Positions 44,440 through 53,063 of a stretch of 64,000 bases of DNA are shown here, one piece after another. A model generated the notes under the pieces. That model saw only the letters and a list, made by a program, of their open reading frames with translations, was not told the origin of the DNA and made no database searches. Position 1 is the first letter of the stretch, and the number at the start of each line of letters is the position of its first letter. Source of the stretch: Myceligenerans crystallogenes. GTDB lineage: Bacteria > Actinomycetota > Actinomycetes > Actinomycetales > Cellulomonadaceae. Position numbers and translations under genes: made by a program. Location: NCBI RefSeq assembly GCF_039529775.1, contig NZ_BAAANL010000003.1, positions 186,001 through 250,000 on the forward strand, read 5' to 3'.

Positions 44440-44627
44440 TGGAACGGCACCTGAGGACGCGAGAGAATTTCCGGCCGTGCAACTCTTTGCCGCGGACTTC
44501 CGGGGCGCACGAGTGGTGAGTTACATCGCTCTGCAAGGAGTGCGTCAGCTGCGAGAGCCGTGAACCTGGACGACTGTCCAACGCTGTGTTGACGCACGCC
44601 GCTGAACGGTGCACACTTCACTGCAGA

Positions 44628-44664
44628 CGGTGCGCATCGCCCGCCCCCTGCGCGGTGCGCATCG
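44628..44664 (+). repeat. 12-bp direct repeat CGGTGCGCATCG
   Basis: Identical copies occupy 44628-44639 and 44653-44664 in the 349-nt gap between the MFS and solute-binding-protein genes. Apart from these, the MFS -10 and two hairpins, I see nothing in this gap. Confidence 0.5.
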
Positions 44665-44673
44665 TCATACCCC

Positions 44674-44726
44674 ATCGGGCTCCGGCCCGATCGCGGCGCC
44701 CCTTCGGACCCCCTGCCGGAGGGGCG
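44674..44726 (-). terminator. Two hairpins after the solute-binding protein gene
   Basis: ATCGGGC pairs with GCCCGAT (44674-44680 with 44685-44691), and an 11-bp stem with one weak pair (44697-44707 with 44716-44726) lies next to it. Both follow the minus-strand stop codon at 44774 by about 50-100 nt. Confidence 0.5.
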
Positions 44727-44773
44727 TTCGCATCTCCGCGTCCGGTGGCTCCGCCCGGTCCGGGCAAGCGCTC

Positions 44774-45994
44774 TCAGTTCGCGGCCTCCAGCGCCGACTG
44801 CACCTCGGTCAGGACCGCCTTCGGGTCGTCCTCCGGCAGTTGCGCGAGCCGGGCGTTCACCTCGGGCAGCGCGTCCGCGAGGCCCACCATCGGCGGGACC
44901 CCCTGGGCGCCGGCGGCGCCGTCCAGAAAGGCATCCATCCCCGGGTTCGCCGCGGCCCAGGCCTCGGCCGCCGAGCGCACCGACGGCATCGCCCCGTAGT
45001 CCCGGGCGAACTCCGTCTGCTGCCGGGCGCTGGTCAGGTGCCGTACCAGGCTGACCGCCGCCCCGTGGTCGCGGCCGTCCGCCGCGATCCCCCAGCACTC
45101 GGTGAACCCGAGGGTGGCCGGCCCGGCGGGCCCGTGGGGGAGCGGCACGACGGCGTACTCCACGTCCGGGTAGTCCTCCCGCAGGGCGGGGATCACCCAG
45201 TTCCCCTCGATCGTCATCGCGGCCGCGCCGGTGCCGAGGGCCTCGCCGCCCCAGCCCGCGCCGACCTCGGACGGGAATCGCGCGGCGCCCGACACGAGCA
45301 GGTCCTTGGCGTAGCTCAGGGCGCGGAGGTTCTCGGGGGTGTCGGCGGCGGGCCGTAGCCGTTCGTCGACGAGCCCGCCGCCCGCCGCGGCCATGAAGGC
45401 GCCGATGCGCTCCCACTCGGGCGGGAAGGTGAGCCCTGCGCGCTCCCCGGTGGTCAGGCGCTTCGCCGCCCGGTGCAGGTCGTCCCAGGTGGCCGGGTAG
45501 TCGCCGGGGGTCAGCCCGGCGCGTTTCCACGCCGTGGCGTCGATGACGAGGGCGAGGGTGGAGAATTCCCGCGGTGCGCACACGAGCTCGCCGTCGACGG
45601 TGAATGTCGTGACCAGTGCCGGATGGAAATCACCGGTGTTCCCGAGTGCGTCGCCGTACGGTTCGAGGAATCCCGCCGCGGCGTATTCCGCGAAATGATC
45701 CGTGCCGAGGGCGAACACGTCCGGGGCGTTTCCCGCGGCGAATCCCCGGGTGAGTTGCCGCGGGATATCCGCGGCGAGGTCGACGGTGACGTCCCGGCCG
45801 TGCGCCGCGGACCACTCGCGGACGGCGGCGCGCAGCGAGGCGGTCTCGTCCGTCCGGCTCGGCCCGATCAGGACGCGGAGCTCCCGGCCGCCGTCGTCGG
45901 CGTCGAGTCCCTTGGTGCAGGCGGCAGCGGAAAGCACCAGCGCACCCACGGTGGCGGCTACAGAAATGCGAAGGCGAAGGATCTTCCGATCCAT
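44774..45994 (-). CDS. Extracellular solute-binding lipoprotein (ABC sugar importer type), orphan
   Basis: The 406-residue protein has a signal ending VLSAAACTKG (a slightly unusual lipobox) and a family 1 substrate-binding fold: LIGPSRTDETASLRAAVREW, APDVFALGTDHFAEYA, ATWDDLHRAAKRLTTG, AAAMTIEGNWVIPAL and YGAMPSVRSAAEAWA. Such proteins deliver sugars to ABC permeases. No permease or ATPase gene is adjacent, so it must work with components elsewhere. ATG 45994 has AGGGGA upstream. It is divergent from the large gene at 46184. Confidence 0.87.
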   Translation of the reverse strand: MDRKILRLRISVAATVGALVLSAAACTKGLDADDGGRELRVLIGPSRTDETASLRAAVREWSAAHGRDVTVDLAADIPRQLTRGFAAGNAPDVFALGTDHFAEYAAAGFLEPYGDALGNTGDFHPALVTTFTVDGELVCAPREFSTLALVIDATAWKRAGLTPGDYPATWDDLHRAAKRLTTGERAGLTFPPEWERIGAFMAAAGGGLVDERLRPAADTPENLRALSYAKDLLVSGAARFPSEVGAGWGGEALGTGAAAMTIEGNWVIPALREDYPDVEYAVVPLPHGPAGPATLGFTECWGIAADGRDHGAAVSLVRHLTSARQQTEFARDYGAMPSVRSAAEAWAAANPGMDAFLDGAAGAQGVPPMVGLADALPEVNARLAQLPEDDPKAVLTEVQSALEAAN

Positions 45995-46171
45995 GATCAC
46001 GGTCCCCTTTTCTGCGGTACGGAAGTATCCGCACTTCTCGCCAGTGTCCGTCCGGGACGCCGTCGCCGCATTCGATACGCCACAACACCCGGTGGGGGAG
46101 AAAGCGGACACGCCCGCAGTGTCATCAGAGCGGACGGTGTGTCGCCCACCCTCCGAGGCCGCCGCGGGCGT

Positions 46172-46177
46172 TAGTTT
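46172..46177 (+). promoter_or_regulatory. Leaderless -10 box (TAGTTT) of the 1452-residue protein gene
   Basis: TAGTTT ends 6 nt before the GTG at 46184 and no Shine-Dalgarno is present. Confidence 0.45.
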
Positions 46178-46183
46178 GCGGGG

Positions 46184-49100
46184 GTGAACGCTGCACGACG
46201 CCAGACCGCAGCCGCCCGCGATCCCGGGGCAGACACTGATCCGTCAGGTCTGTCCGGCCAGATGTCGGCCGCACTCTCCGAGGACGCCGCGGCCTCGGCC
46301 GATGAGCTCGCAGCGGCCGAGATCTCCCGCACCGAGGGCGGTGGCGCCCCCTTCCCGGCACACGTGGTCTCCCCGGACCACGTGCCCGCTGACCCCACCC
46401 CGGACCACCGCCTGACCGAGACCGTCGCCCGCTGGCGCGCCGGCCTCGTCGAGCTCGCCGGCGTCTCGTCCCTGGCCGACGTCGGCCTCCTGGGCGAGGC
46501 GGTCATCGACCTGTCCGCCGCGCACCCGTCCGGCGTCGCGCAGCTCTTCGCCGGCCGGCCCACGCGGCTGTCCAACCTGGTGCGGGAGCCGGGCACGCTG
46601 CCCGCGGCACGACGGCGGGCCCGGGCGGTGGCCGCGCGATCCGCGGAGCACGCCCAGCGCTACGGCGTCGCGCCGACCTACCTCGCCATCGGTGTCGCGA
46701 CCTGGACGGAACGCCCCGCGCCCCGCCCGGACGGCGACGACATGGAGGCCCTCGCCCGCGTCACCGGCCCCGCGCGAGCCCCCGCCGCGCCGCCGGCCCC
46801 CGCCGCACCGCCGGACGGCGCGGGCTCCCGCGCGATCAGCGTCGCGACCGTCGCGTTCCCGAGCCCCGTGCCCGGCACCCGATCCGGCGGGACCGGGCCG
46901 CGGGCGTCGTCGGCCCCGCCGGACGGCCACGACGGTGAACCGCGCGTCGTGCGCGCCCCCGTGCTGCTGCGGCCCGTGACGCTCACGCCGCGCGGCGACG
47001 CCGAGGCCGACTACGACATCACGCTCGAGGCCGCCACCGAGATCAACCCGGTGGTCGCGCGCACCCTGCGCGCGCACGGCGCGCTCATCGACCCGGCCGC
47101 GCTGGCGAAGGCCGCGTTCACCGTCGCCGGGTTCGACCCGACGGACGTGCTGGACCGGATCGCGTCGCTGGGCGGGGCGGTGCTGGCCGACTTCCAGCTG
47201 GACCGGCGGATGCTGGTCGGGACGTTCGTCCACCCCGGCAGGGTGCTCGTCGACGACCTCGACGAGCTCGCGCCCACGCTGGAACGCCACGAGGTCGTCG
47301 CGGCGGCGGCGGGCGTGCCCGAGGCGATCGAGCGCCTGGACCGCCTCGAGCTGCCCGCGCCCCGCGCCGGCGACGCGAACCCCGCGCGCGAACGCGGCGT
47401 GGGAGACCTCGACCCCGCGCAACGGCACGTCGTGGACGTGCTGGCCACGGGGAACCACCTGTTCGTGGACGCGCCGGTCGGCTCGGACGTCGCGGGGACG
47501 GTGGCCGCCGTCGTCGCCGAGGCGAACGCCTCCGGCCGGACCGTGCTGCACGTGCCCGGTCACCGGCGCGCCGCGGACGCGCTGGTCGCGCGCCTCGACG
47601 CGCTCGGGCTCGGCGGGCTGCTGCTCGACATCGCGCCGACGCCGTCGTGGCGGCGCGACGTCTCGCGGCGGCTGCTCTCCGCGATGACCGCCGATCCCGA
47701 CGCCGCCGATCCCGACGGCGTCTCGCGGGTCCGCGACGCGCTCATCGGGGCGCGATCCCAGCTCGCCGGGTACATCGACGCGCTGCACGAGGTCCGCGAG
47801 CCGTGGGGGACCAGCGCCTACGACGCGCTGCAGGCGCTCGCGCGGCTGACCTCGCGCAAGCCCGCGCCGTCGACGACGCTGCGCCTGCCCTCCGACACCC
47901 TGCTCCACCTGTCCGAGGACAAGCGCGCCGACCTCGCCCAGGACCTCACCCGCGCGGCGGAGCTCGGCGCGTTCACGCCGCGCACCACCGCCTCCCCGTG
48001 GTTCGGCGCCCAGATCACCACCGACCGCGCCGCGCGCGACGCGCTCACCCGGGTGCGGCGCCTGCGCACCCAGACCCTGCCGCGGCTCCGCGAGCAGATC
48101 GAGTACGTCGTCGGGGTGACGGGCCTGGTGCCGGCGGCCAGCCTGACGCAGTGGGCCGAACAGCTCACCATGCTCGGCGGGATGCGCGGCACGCTCGACG
48201 TCTTCCAGCCCATGGTGTTCGAGCGCACCGTGGACGACCTCGTCCACGCGACGGCGACCCGCCGCCGGCGGGCCGAGAGCGGGATCGAGATGGGGCCGTT
48301 CGAGCGGCGCCGGCTGCGCAAGCGCGCGAGGTCGATGGTGCGGCCCGGCGTCCGCGTGCTCGACATGCACGAGGCGCTCGGCAAGGTGGCCGAGCAGCGC
48401 GAGGTCTGGCAGGAGCAGTGCCCGCGCGGCGGCTGGCCCACCTTGCCCGAAGGGCTCGCCGCCATCGAGGAGACCCACGAGGCCGTGCGGATCGACGTCG
48501 AGGCGCTCGAGCCCGTGCTCGGCCCCGCGCAGGTGGGCGGCGGGCTCGGCGCGCTCGACCTCGACGCGCTCGTGCAACGGCTCGAGACCCTGTCCGCCGA
48601 CTCGGGCGCGCTCGACACGCTGCCCGAACGCACCGCGATCCTGCTGCGGGCGCGCGGCGCCGGGCTCGGGGAGCTCGTCGAGGACCTGACCGCCCGGCGG
48701 GTCGAGGCCAAGCAGGTCGCCGACGAGCTGGAGCTCGCCTGGTGGACCTCCGTGTTCGAGGAGATCCTGCGGGGCGAGCCGGCGCTCGCGGAGCAGGACG
48801 GGGCCGGGCTCGACGCACTCGCGGGGAGGTTCCGGGAGCTGGACGTGCGGCACGTCGAGTCGCTGGCCGGTCCGGTGCGCTCCGCCGTGCGGGCGCACCT
48901 GGGTGCCGCGATGCGCGAGGAGCGGGACGACGCCGAGGCGCTCTACACGGAGCTGGTGGAGGGCAGGCTGAGCTCGGTGCGCGAGACGCTCGCCGGGCAC
49001 GGTTCCGTCGCCCGGCGCCTGCGGCCGACGATGATCTCGACGCCGACGCTCGTGCCGCATCTGCTGCCGGCCGAGCGTGGCGTCGACCTCGTGGTGCTCG

Positions 49101-50542
49101 ACATGGTCCAGCACGTTCCGCTCGAGATCCTCGTCCCGGCGATCGCGCGCGGGCGCCAGGTGATGGTCGTGGGGGACCCGCGGTCGGCGTCGGGCACGGC
49201 CGTACGGGAGCTGGCCGACCTGCTGCCGGTCGTGTCCCTCGCGCCCGAGCCGAGCCGGCGTGACCCGGAGCTCACGCGCCTGCTCGTGGCGCACGGGTAC
49301 GACGGCGTGCTGCGGCCCGCCCCCGTGCCGCGCACCGAGCCGCTGGTGCACCACTTGATCGTGGCGGGCACCGGGATGCCGGATCCGGGCACCGGCACGG
49401 TCGAGTCGACCCACGGCGAGGTGGACCGGGTGGTGGAGCTGGCGGTGGAGCACGCGATGACGCGCCCCGACGAGACGTTCGGGATCGTGGCGGGCACCGC
49501 GGTGCACGCCGACCGGATCCGCGAGGCGCTGCTGGCCGAGCTGCGCGTGCGGCCCGGGATCGCGCCGTTCTTCTCCGGGAAGCGCCCGGAGCCGGTGGTG
49601 GTGGCGGACGTGACCGGCGTCGCCGGGCTGCAGCGCGACGCGATCGTGCTGACGCTGGGTTTCGGCCGGACGCCGCACGGGCGGGTGCTGCACCGCTTCG
49701 GCGCGCTCGGCGAGGCGGGTGGCGAGGGCATGCTGCTCGGCGCGCTCGGCGCGACGCGCCGGCGGCTGCACGTGGTCAGCTGTTTCGGGGCCGGCGACGT
49801 CGACCCGGAGCGGCTGCGCGGCCCCGGCCCCCGGCTGCTGCGCGAGGTGCTGGAGTTCGCGTCCGCGCGGGACGGGCAGGTGGACGACGTCGAGCTCGGG
49901 AACGGGGTGGACGTCGCCCGCGAGCCGGACCGGCTGGTGGGGGACCTGGGGGAGCGGCTGTGGAAGGCCGGGCTCGTGGTGGAGACGGACTACGGCATCG
50001 GCGACGGCGAACGCATCCCGCTCGCCGTGGGGCACCCGGACCTGCCCGGGGAACTGCTGGTGGCGGTGCTGACGGACGACGCCGCCTACGTGGCCGAACC
50101 GTCGATCCGCGTGCGGGACCGGCAGCGGGCCGGGCGGCTGGAACGGCTCGGCTGGGTCGTGGCGCAGGTGTGGTCCGCGGCGGCGTTCCTGGATCCGGAC
50201 ACGGAGGCCGAGCGGGTGCGCCAGGTGGTGCTGGCGGTGCGTGACGCGCGGCTCGGGCCGGGGGAGGTCGTGCCGGTGCGGGTGCCGGTGCCGGTGGAGG
50301 TGGTGGAGACGGCGGACGCCGTGGAGACCGCTGAGACCGCGGAGACCGTGGCGAGCGCGGAGGTCGCGGAGACCGCGGAGGTCGCTGAGACGGCGGAGAC
50401 CGTGGAGGGCGCCGAGACCGTGGAGACCGTGGAGTGGGCTGAGACCGTGGAGAGCGCGGAAGCCGCGGAGGAGGACGTCACGGCGGACGGGCCGGCGAGC
50501 CCAGGGCCGGACGCGGGAGAGGCGCCGGAGGCGCGAGAATAG
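46184..50542 (+). CDS. Very large protein with SF1 helicase-like and nuclease-like regions, catalytic motifs degenerate
   Basis: The 1452-residue protein is read as a relative of the Upf1-like/DUF4011 helicase plus MTES_1575-type nuclease proteins. At residues about 427-439 the Walker A position reads FVDAPVGSDVAGT, without GxGKT. Walker B near 970 is LVVLDMVQHVP instead of DExQ. VMVVGDPRSASGT (about 993) fits motif III, VTGVAGLQRDAIVLTLGFG (about 1142) and ALGATRRRLHVVS (about 1186) fit motifs V and VI, the latter lacking the usual TRAR. The C-terminal LWKAGLVVETDYGIG...GWVVAQVWSAAAF region resembles the VSR-like nuclease but lacks clear D/ExK residues. A Val/Glu/Thr/Ala repeat tail ends it. 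It should lack ATPase and nuclease activity; function unknown. Confidence 0.6.
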   Translation: MNAARRQTAAARDPGADTDPSGLSGQMSAALSEDAAASADELAAAEISRTEGGGAPFPAHVVSPDHVPADPTPDHRLTETVARWRAGLVELAGVSSLADVGLLGEAVIDLSAAHPSGVAQLFAGRPTRLSNLVREPGTLPAARRRARAVAARSAEHAQRYGVAPTYLAIGVATWTERPAPRPDGDDMEALARVTGPARAPAAPPAPAAPPDGAGSRAISVATVAFPSPVPGTRSGGTGPRASSAPPDGHDGEPRVVRAPVLLRPVTLTPRGDAEADYDITLEAATEINPVVARTLRAHGALIDPAALAKAAFTVAGFDPTDVLDRIASLGGAVLADFQLDRRMLVGTFVHPGRVLVDDLDELAPTLERHEVVAAAAGVPEAIERLDRLELPAPRAGDANPARERGVGDLDPAQRHVVDVLATGNHLFVDAPVGSDVAGTVAAVVAEANASGRTVLHVPGHRRAADALVARLDALGLGGLLLDIAPTPSWRRDVSRRLLSAMTADPDAADPDGVSRVRDALIGARSQLAGYIDALHEVREPWGTSAYDALQALARLTSRKPAPSTTLRLPSDTLLHLSEDKRADLAQDLTRAAELGAFTPRTTASPWFGAQITTDRAARDALTRVRRLRTQTLPRLREQIEYVVGVTGLVPAASLTQWAEQLTMLGGMRGTLDVFQPMVFERTVDDLVHATATRRRRAESGIEMGPFERRRLRKRARSMVRPGVRVLDMHEALGKVAEQREVWQEQCPRGGWPTLPEGLAAIEETHEAVRIDVEALEPVLGPAQVGGGLGALDLDALVQRLETLSADSGALDTLPERTAILLRARGAGLGELVEDLTARRVEAKQVADELELAWWTSVFEEILRGEPALAEQDGAGLDALAGRFRELDVRHVESLAGPVRSAVRAHLGAAMREERDDAEALYTELVEGRLSSVRETLAGHGSVARRLRPTMISTPTLVPHLLPAERGVDLVVLDMVQHVPLEILVPAIARGRQVMVVGDPRSASGTAVRELADLLPVVSLAPEPSRRDPELTRLLVAHGYDGVLRPAPVPRTEPLVHHLIVAGTGMPDPGTGTVESTHGEVDRVVELAVEHAMTRPDETFGIVAGTAVHADRIREALLAELRVRPGIAPFFSGKRPEPVVVADVTGVAGLQRDAIVLTLGFGRTPHGRVLHRFGALGEAGGEGMLLGALGATRRRLHVVSCFGAGDVDPERLRGPGPRLLREVLEFASARDGQVDDVELGNGVDVAREPDRLVGDLGERLWKAGLVVETDYGIGDGERIPLAVGHPDLPGELLVAVLTDDAAYVAEPSIRVRDRQRAGRLERLGWVVAQVWSAAAFLDPDTEAERVRQVVLAVRDARLGPGEVVPVRVPVPVEVVETADAVETAETAETVASAEVAETAEVAETAETVEGAETVETVEWAETVESAEAAEEDVTADGPASPGPDAGEAPEARE
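50300..50470 (+). repeat. Degenerate VETAE-type repeat tract encoding the acidic tail
   Basis: Short units of the type GAGACCGCGGAG and GAGACCGTGGAG recur about a dozen times and encode residues about 1373-1430 of the large protein (VETAETAETVASAEVAETAE and similar). The tract is in frame and its length could vary by slippage or recombination. Confidence 0.7.
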
Positions 50543-50546
50543 TCCC

Positions 50547-50774
50547 GTGAGCGAGAGCGGGACCCCGGAGCGGGACGACGAGACCCCGGAGCCGGACCAC
50601 GAGAACGTGCGGCGCCGCGGGCGCCGGCGCGCGGTCCGGCGGGGGACGGAGCGCGAGGCCGTTCCCGGCGTGAGCGCCGACGAGCGTGCGGCGGGCTGGG
50701 GCGACGGTTCGACCGCGGGCGGCGACGACAGCAACGACGCCCGGCTCCTGCGGGACGTGCCCCCGCACTGGTAG
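50547..50774 (+). CDS. Small acidic/basic conserved actinobacterial protein
   Basis: The 75-residue protein starts GTG 50547, 4 nt after the stop of the large gene, so the two are probably translated from one message. It has a charged, Arg-rich middle (RRRGRRRAVRRG) and a C-terminal part ADERAAGWGD...NDARLLRDVPPHW that I recognise as recurrent in related actinobacteria. It is likely disordered. Function unknown. Confidence 0.65.
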   Translation: MSESGTPERDDETPEPDHENVRRRGRRRAVRRGTEREAVPGVSADERAAGWGDGSTAGGDDSNDARLLRDVPPHW

Positions 50775-50828
50775 CGCGCGGGTGCGCGCTCGGCTGACGA
50801 CGCCGGCCGCGTACCCGCGAGAAAGCGG

Positions 50829-50864
50829 TGGAGCCTCGCACCGTGGACTGCGTGCGAGGCTCCA
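50829..50864. terminator. Bidirectional hairpin between the small protein gene and mscL
   Basis: A perfect 13-bp stem (50829-50841 with 50852-50864, 10-nt loop) lies between the convergent genes. Confidence 0.7.
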
Positions 50865-50897
50865 GGTCGGTGGCCCGGGACTGCTCGGGCCGGCGAC

Positions 50898-51353
50898 TTA
50901 TCGCGTCGGGTCGGCGGGGGCGGCCTGCGTGGTGTGCGTGGTGCCGTTCGCCTGGGCGCGCAGGAGGTCGCGGATCTCCGTGAGGAGCTCGACGTCCTTC
51001 TCGAGCGTCTCCTCGATCTCCTCCTCGGTGGTCTTGCGCAGCTCCATGAGCTTCTTCACCGGGACGACGACGAGGAAGTAGATCGCGGCCGAGATCAGCA
51101 GGAACATGATCAGGCCCTGGATGAACTGGCCGACCGGGAACTCCGTCGACTCGCCGCGCCAGTTGGGTACGGAGAACTTGATGCCCGAGAAGTCGGGGGC
51201 TCCGACCAGCCAGCCGACCAGCGGCATGATGAAGCCGTTGACCAGGCCCGTGATGACGCCTGAGAACGCGGCGCCGATGACGACGGCCACGGCCAGGTCG
51301 AGCACGTTGCCGCGCGTGATGAATTCCTTGAAACCGTTGAGCAGGTCGCGCAT
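50898..51353 (-). CDS. mscL: Large-conductance mechanosensitive channel
   Basis: The 151-residue protein is a full MscL: N-terminal amphipathic helix and FKEFITRGNVLDLAVAVVIG (first helix), a periplasmic loop, second helix IQGLIMFLLISAAIYFLVVV and the cytoplasmic helix bundle ELRKTTEEEIEETLEK. It opens under membrane tension to release solutes on hypo-osmotic shock. It has AGGAAT before the ATG. It heads a conserved actinobacterial gene block. Confidence 0.97.
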   Translation of the reverse strand: MRDLLNGFKEFITRGNVLDLAVAVVIGAAFSGVITGLVNGFIMPLVGWLVGAPDFSGIKFSVPNWRGESTEFPVGQFIQGLIMFLLISAAIYFLVVVPVKKLMELRKTTEEEIEETLEKDVELLTEIRDLLRAQANGTTHTTQAAPADPTR

Positions 51354-51523
51354 GCGGAGATTCCTTCGGTTCGTTCTACGGATGGGGGTGCGTGCGACCT
51401 CCGGCTCGCCGCCGGTGGCCGCTGGACTCCGGCCGTAGGGGCGAAGTCCCGGGGGACATTCTGGGGGTGAATCGTCAAGTCCGCATCTCGAAACGGTCTT
51501 TGAGGGCTGTTCGTCCAGGTCAA

Positions 51524-52252
51524 CTAACGTACGAGAATCGCTGACACGGCACCCGTCCCGGCAATGGCGGACAAGTCTGGGGCTTCCCCCGGCCGCACCG
51601 CGACGAGTGTGACAGAGGGCGGGCCGGCCCCGGAACCCAGGAGCCCGCCCGCCGCGGCGTCGCCGGGGTCGCGTTGCTCGGGCAGCGGGAGCACGAGCGC
51701 GCGTCGCGCGAGGTAGGCGGCGGGCGGTGACCCGCCGTCGTCGCCGGTGACCTGGGAACCGGCCGCGGCGGGTGTGAGCAGATCCACTCTGTCGCCGGGC
51801 CGCAGGAGCGCGGCGACGCCGTCGTCGGCGAGCGCGACCGGGACGACGACGGTGCCCCGCGGCGCGGAGGACAGCACGCCGCCGTCGGACAGGAGGCCGC
51901 CGTGCAGCGGCACCCCGGCGGGGAGACCGACGACGGCCGTGCGGCCGACGGCCTCGGCCGTCCGGCGCAGGGTGCTGCCCGGGGCGAGGGCATCGGCGAT
52001 CACGCGCTCCGCGACGTCGTCGCCGGTCAGCTCCGTACCGACAGGGACGGCGCGGGTGGTGACCAGCACCGTGGACGACGGCGGGGGCGGGGGCCGCAGG
52101 ACCTGCAGGGCGCTCGTCACCGCGAGCCCGCAGCAGATCGCGGCGAGCAGCACGCGATGACGCCAGACGAGGCGGCGGGTGCGGCGCAGCAGCCGGGCGG
52201 CGTCCGGCCGGCCGGACGCGCCGCGCTGGAAGGGCCTGCCGAGGAGGTTCAT
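51524..52252 (-). CDS. SAF-domain protein, CpaB/RcpC-like
   Basis: The 242-residue protein has one membrane helix (residues about 33-52, HRVLLAAICCGLAVTSAL), a proline stretch and an SAF domain (TVLVTTRAVPVGTELTGDDV, GRTAVVGLPAGVPLHGGLL) followed by RGTVVVPVALADDGVAALLRPGDRVDLL. This matches Flp pilus assembly CpaB/RcpC in part, but no tad pilus genes are nearby. SAF proteins of this length occur in the mscL-FmdB region of other actinobacteria. Function unknown. Confidence 0.78.
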   Translation of the reverse strand: MNLLGRPFQRGASGRPDAARLLRRTRRLVWRHRVLLAAICCGLAVTSALQVLRPPPPPSSTVLVTTRAVPVGTELTGDDVAERVIADALAPGSTLRRTAEAVGRTAVVGLPAGVPLHGGLLSDGGVLSSAPRGTVVVPVALADDGVAALLRPGDRVDLLTPAAAGSQVTGDDGGSPPAAYLARRALVLPLPEQRDPGDAAAGGLLGSGAGPPSVTLVAVRPGEAPDLSAIAGTGAVSAILVR

Positions 52253-52473
52253 GCCCTCGACGCTAGGAGCGGACCCCCGGAACGTGCGCGGCTCCCGGCG
52301 TGTGCCTGTGCACGAGATGCCGGAACGGGCCCTTGTGGTCGGCGTCGAACCGCTGCGATCCCGTCGGCAGGTGCCGGGCGCGGTCCCGTGGTCCGGGTAG
52401 GAAGAGAGCGCGATCCCCTGCGATACCCGGACAGGAGCCTGCTCGTCGGCCCCGGGCTCCGGGGTGCGCTGGA

Positions 52474-52497
52474 TCCCCGTCGGCGCGCCGACGGGGA
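52474..52497 (-). terminator. Palindromic terminator of the zinc-ribbon gene
   Basis: A perfect 24-nt palindrome (52474-52497, left half TCCCCGTCGGCG) lies 7 nt after the minus-strand stop codon. The rest of the 250-nt gap to the SAF gene shows nothing recognisable. Confidence 0.65.
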
Positions 52498-52504
52498 AGC
52501 CGTG

Positions 52505-52885
52505 TCAGGAGGCGGTCGCGGACGTGGCCGACTTGCTCGGCGATGCGCCGGACGTGCTGCTCGACGAGCCGTTCGAGGACGACGAGCCCGACGATCCTGA
52601 CGAGCCCGACGTCGAGCCGCTGCCCGCGGATCCGTCCGACGAGGAACCGCCGGAGGACGAGGTGCTCGGCGTGCTGGGCTTCGACGCGGCCGTGGACGTC
52701 GACTTCGAGTTCCGCGAGTCGTTGCGGTAGAAGCCTGAGCCCTTGAAGGTGACTCCGATCGAGCCGAACACCTTGCGGAGACGGCCGGAGCACTCGGGGC
52801 ACGCCGTCAGCGCGTCGTCCGTGAACTCCTGGTGGATGTCGAAGGCGTGGCCGCACTCGGTGCACCGGTACGCATACGTGGGCAC
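52505..52885 (-). CDS. FmdB-family zinc ribbon with serine-rich tail, Ruc-like
   Basis: The 126-residue protein opens VPTYAYRCTECGHAFDIHQE and carries a second CPEC pair, forming a four-cysteine zinc ribbon in residues 1-45, then FKGSGFYRNDSR. The remaining 70 residues are low-complexity Ser/Gly/Thr. Layout and genomic position match mycobacterial Rv0991c, described as the redox-regulated chaperone Ruc, in which oxidation of the zinc site activates a disordered chaperone. GTG 52885 has AGAGGAG upstream. A chaperone role here is by similarity. Confidence 0.82.
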   Translation of the reverse strand: MPTYAYRCTECGHAFDIHQEFTDDALTACPECSGRLRKVFGSIGVTFKGSGFYRNDSRNSKSTSTAASKPSTPSTSSSGGSSSDGSAGSGSTSGSSGSSGSSSSNGSSSSTSGASPSKSATSATAS

Positions 52886-53050
52886 TGGGACTCCTCTTCT
52901 GACACTCAGGTTTGGCACTCAGGGTTGGCGAGTGCCAATCATAACGCCGCCCCGCCCGGGTACCTTCCCGGGCGCCGGCGCGCGGGCACGCGCGTGAGGG
53001 AGTGCGGGCCACACCGCTCCCAGCAGTTCGGGAGTGTCGGTCACTACCGG

Positions 53051-53056
53051 TAGTCT
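53051..53056 (+). promoter_or_regulatory. Leaderless -10 box (TAGTCT) of the penicillin acylase gene
   Basis: TAGTCT ends 7 nt before the GTG at 53064, which selects this start over an ATG 30 nt upstream. Confidence 0.48.
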
Positions 53057-53063
53057 CACCTGC

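Noticed and set aside
52263..52504. Minus-strand frame or structured RNA between the SAF and zinc-ribbon genes
   Set aside because: No match to SRP RNA or other known RNA motifs and no start signal; only the palindromic terminator is supported.
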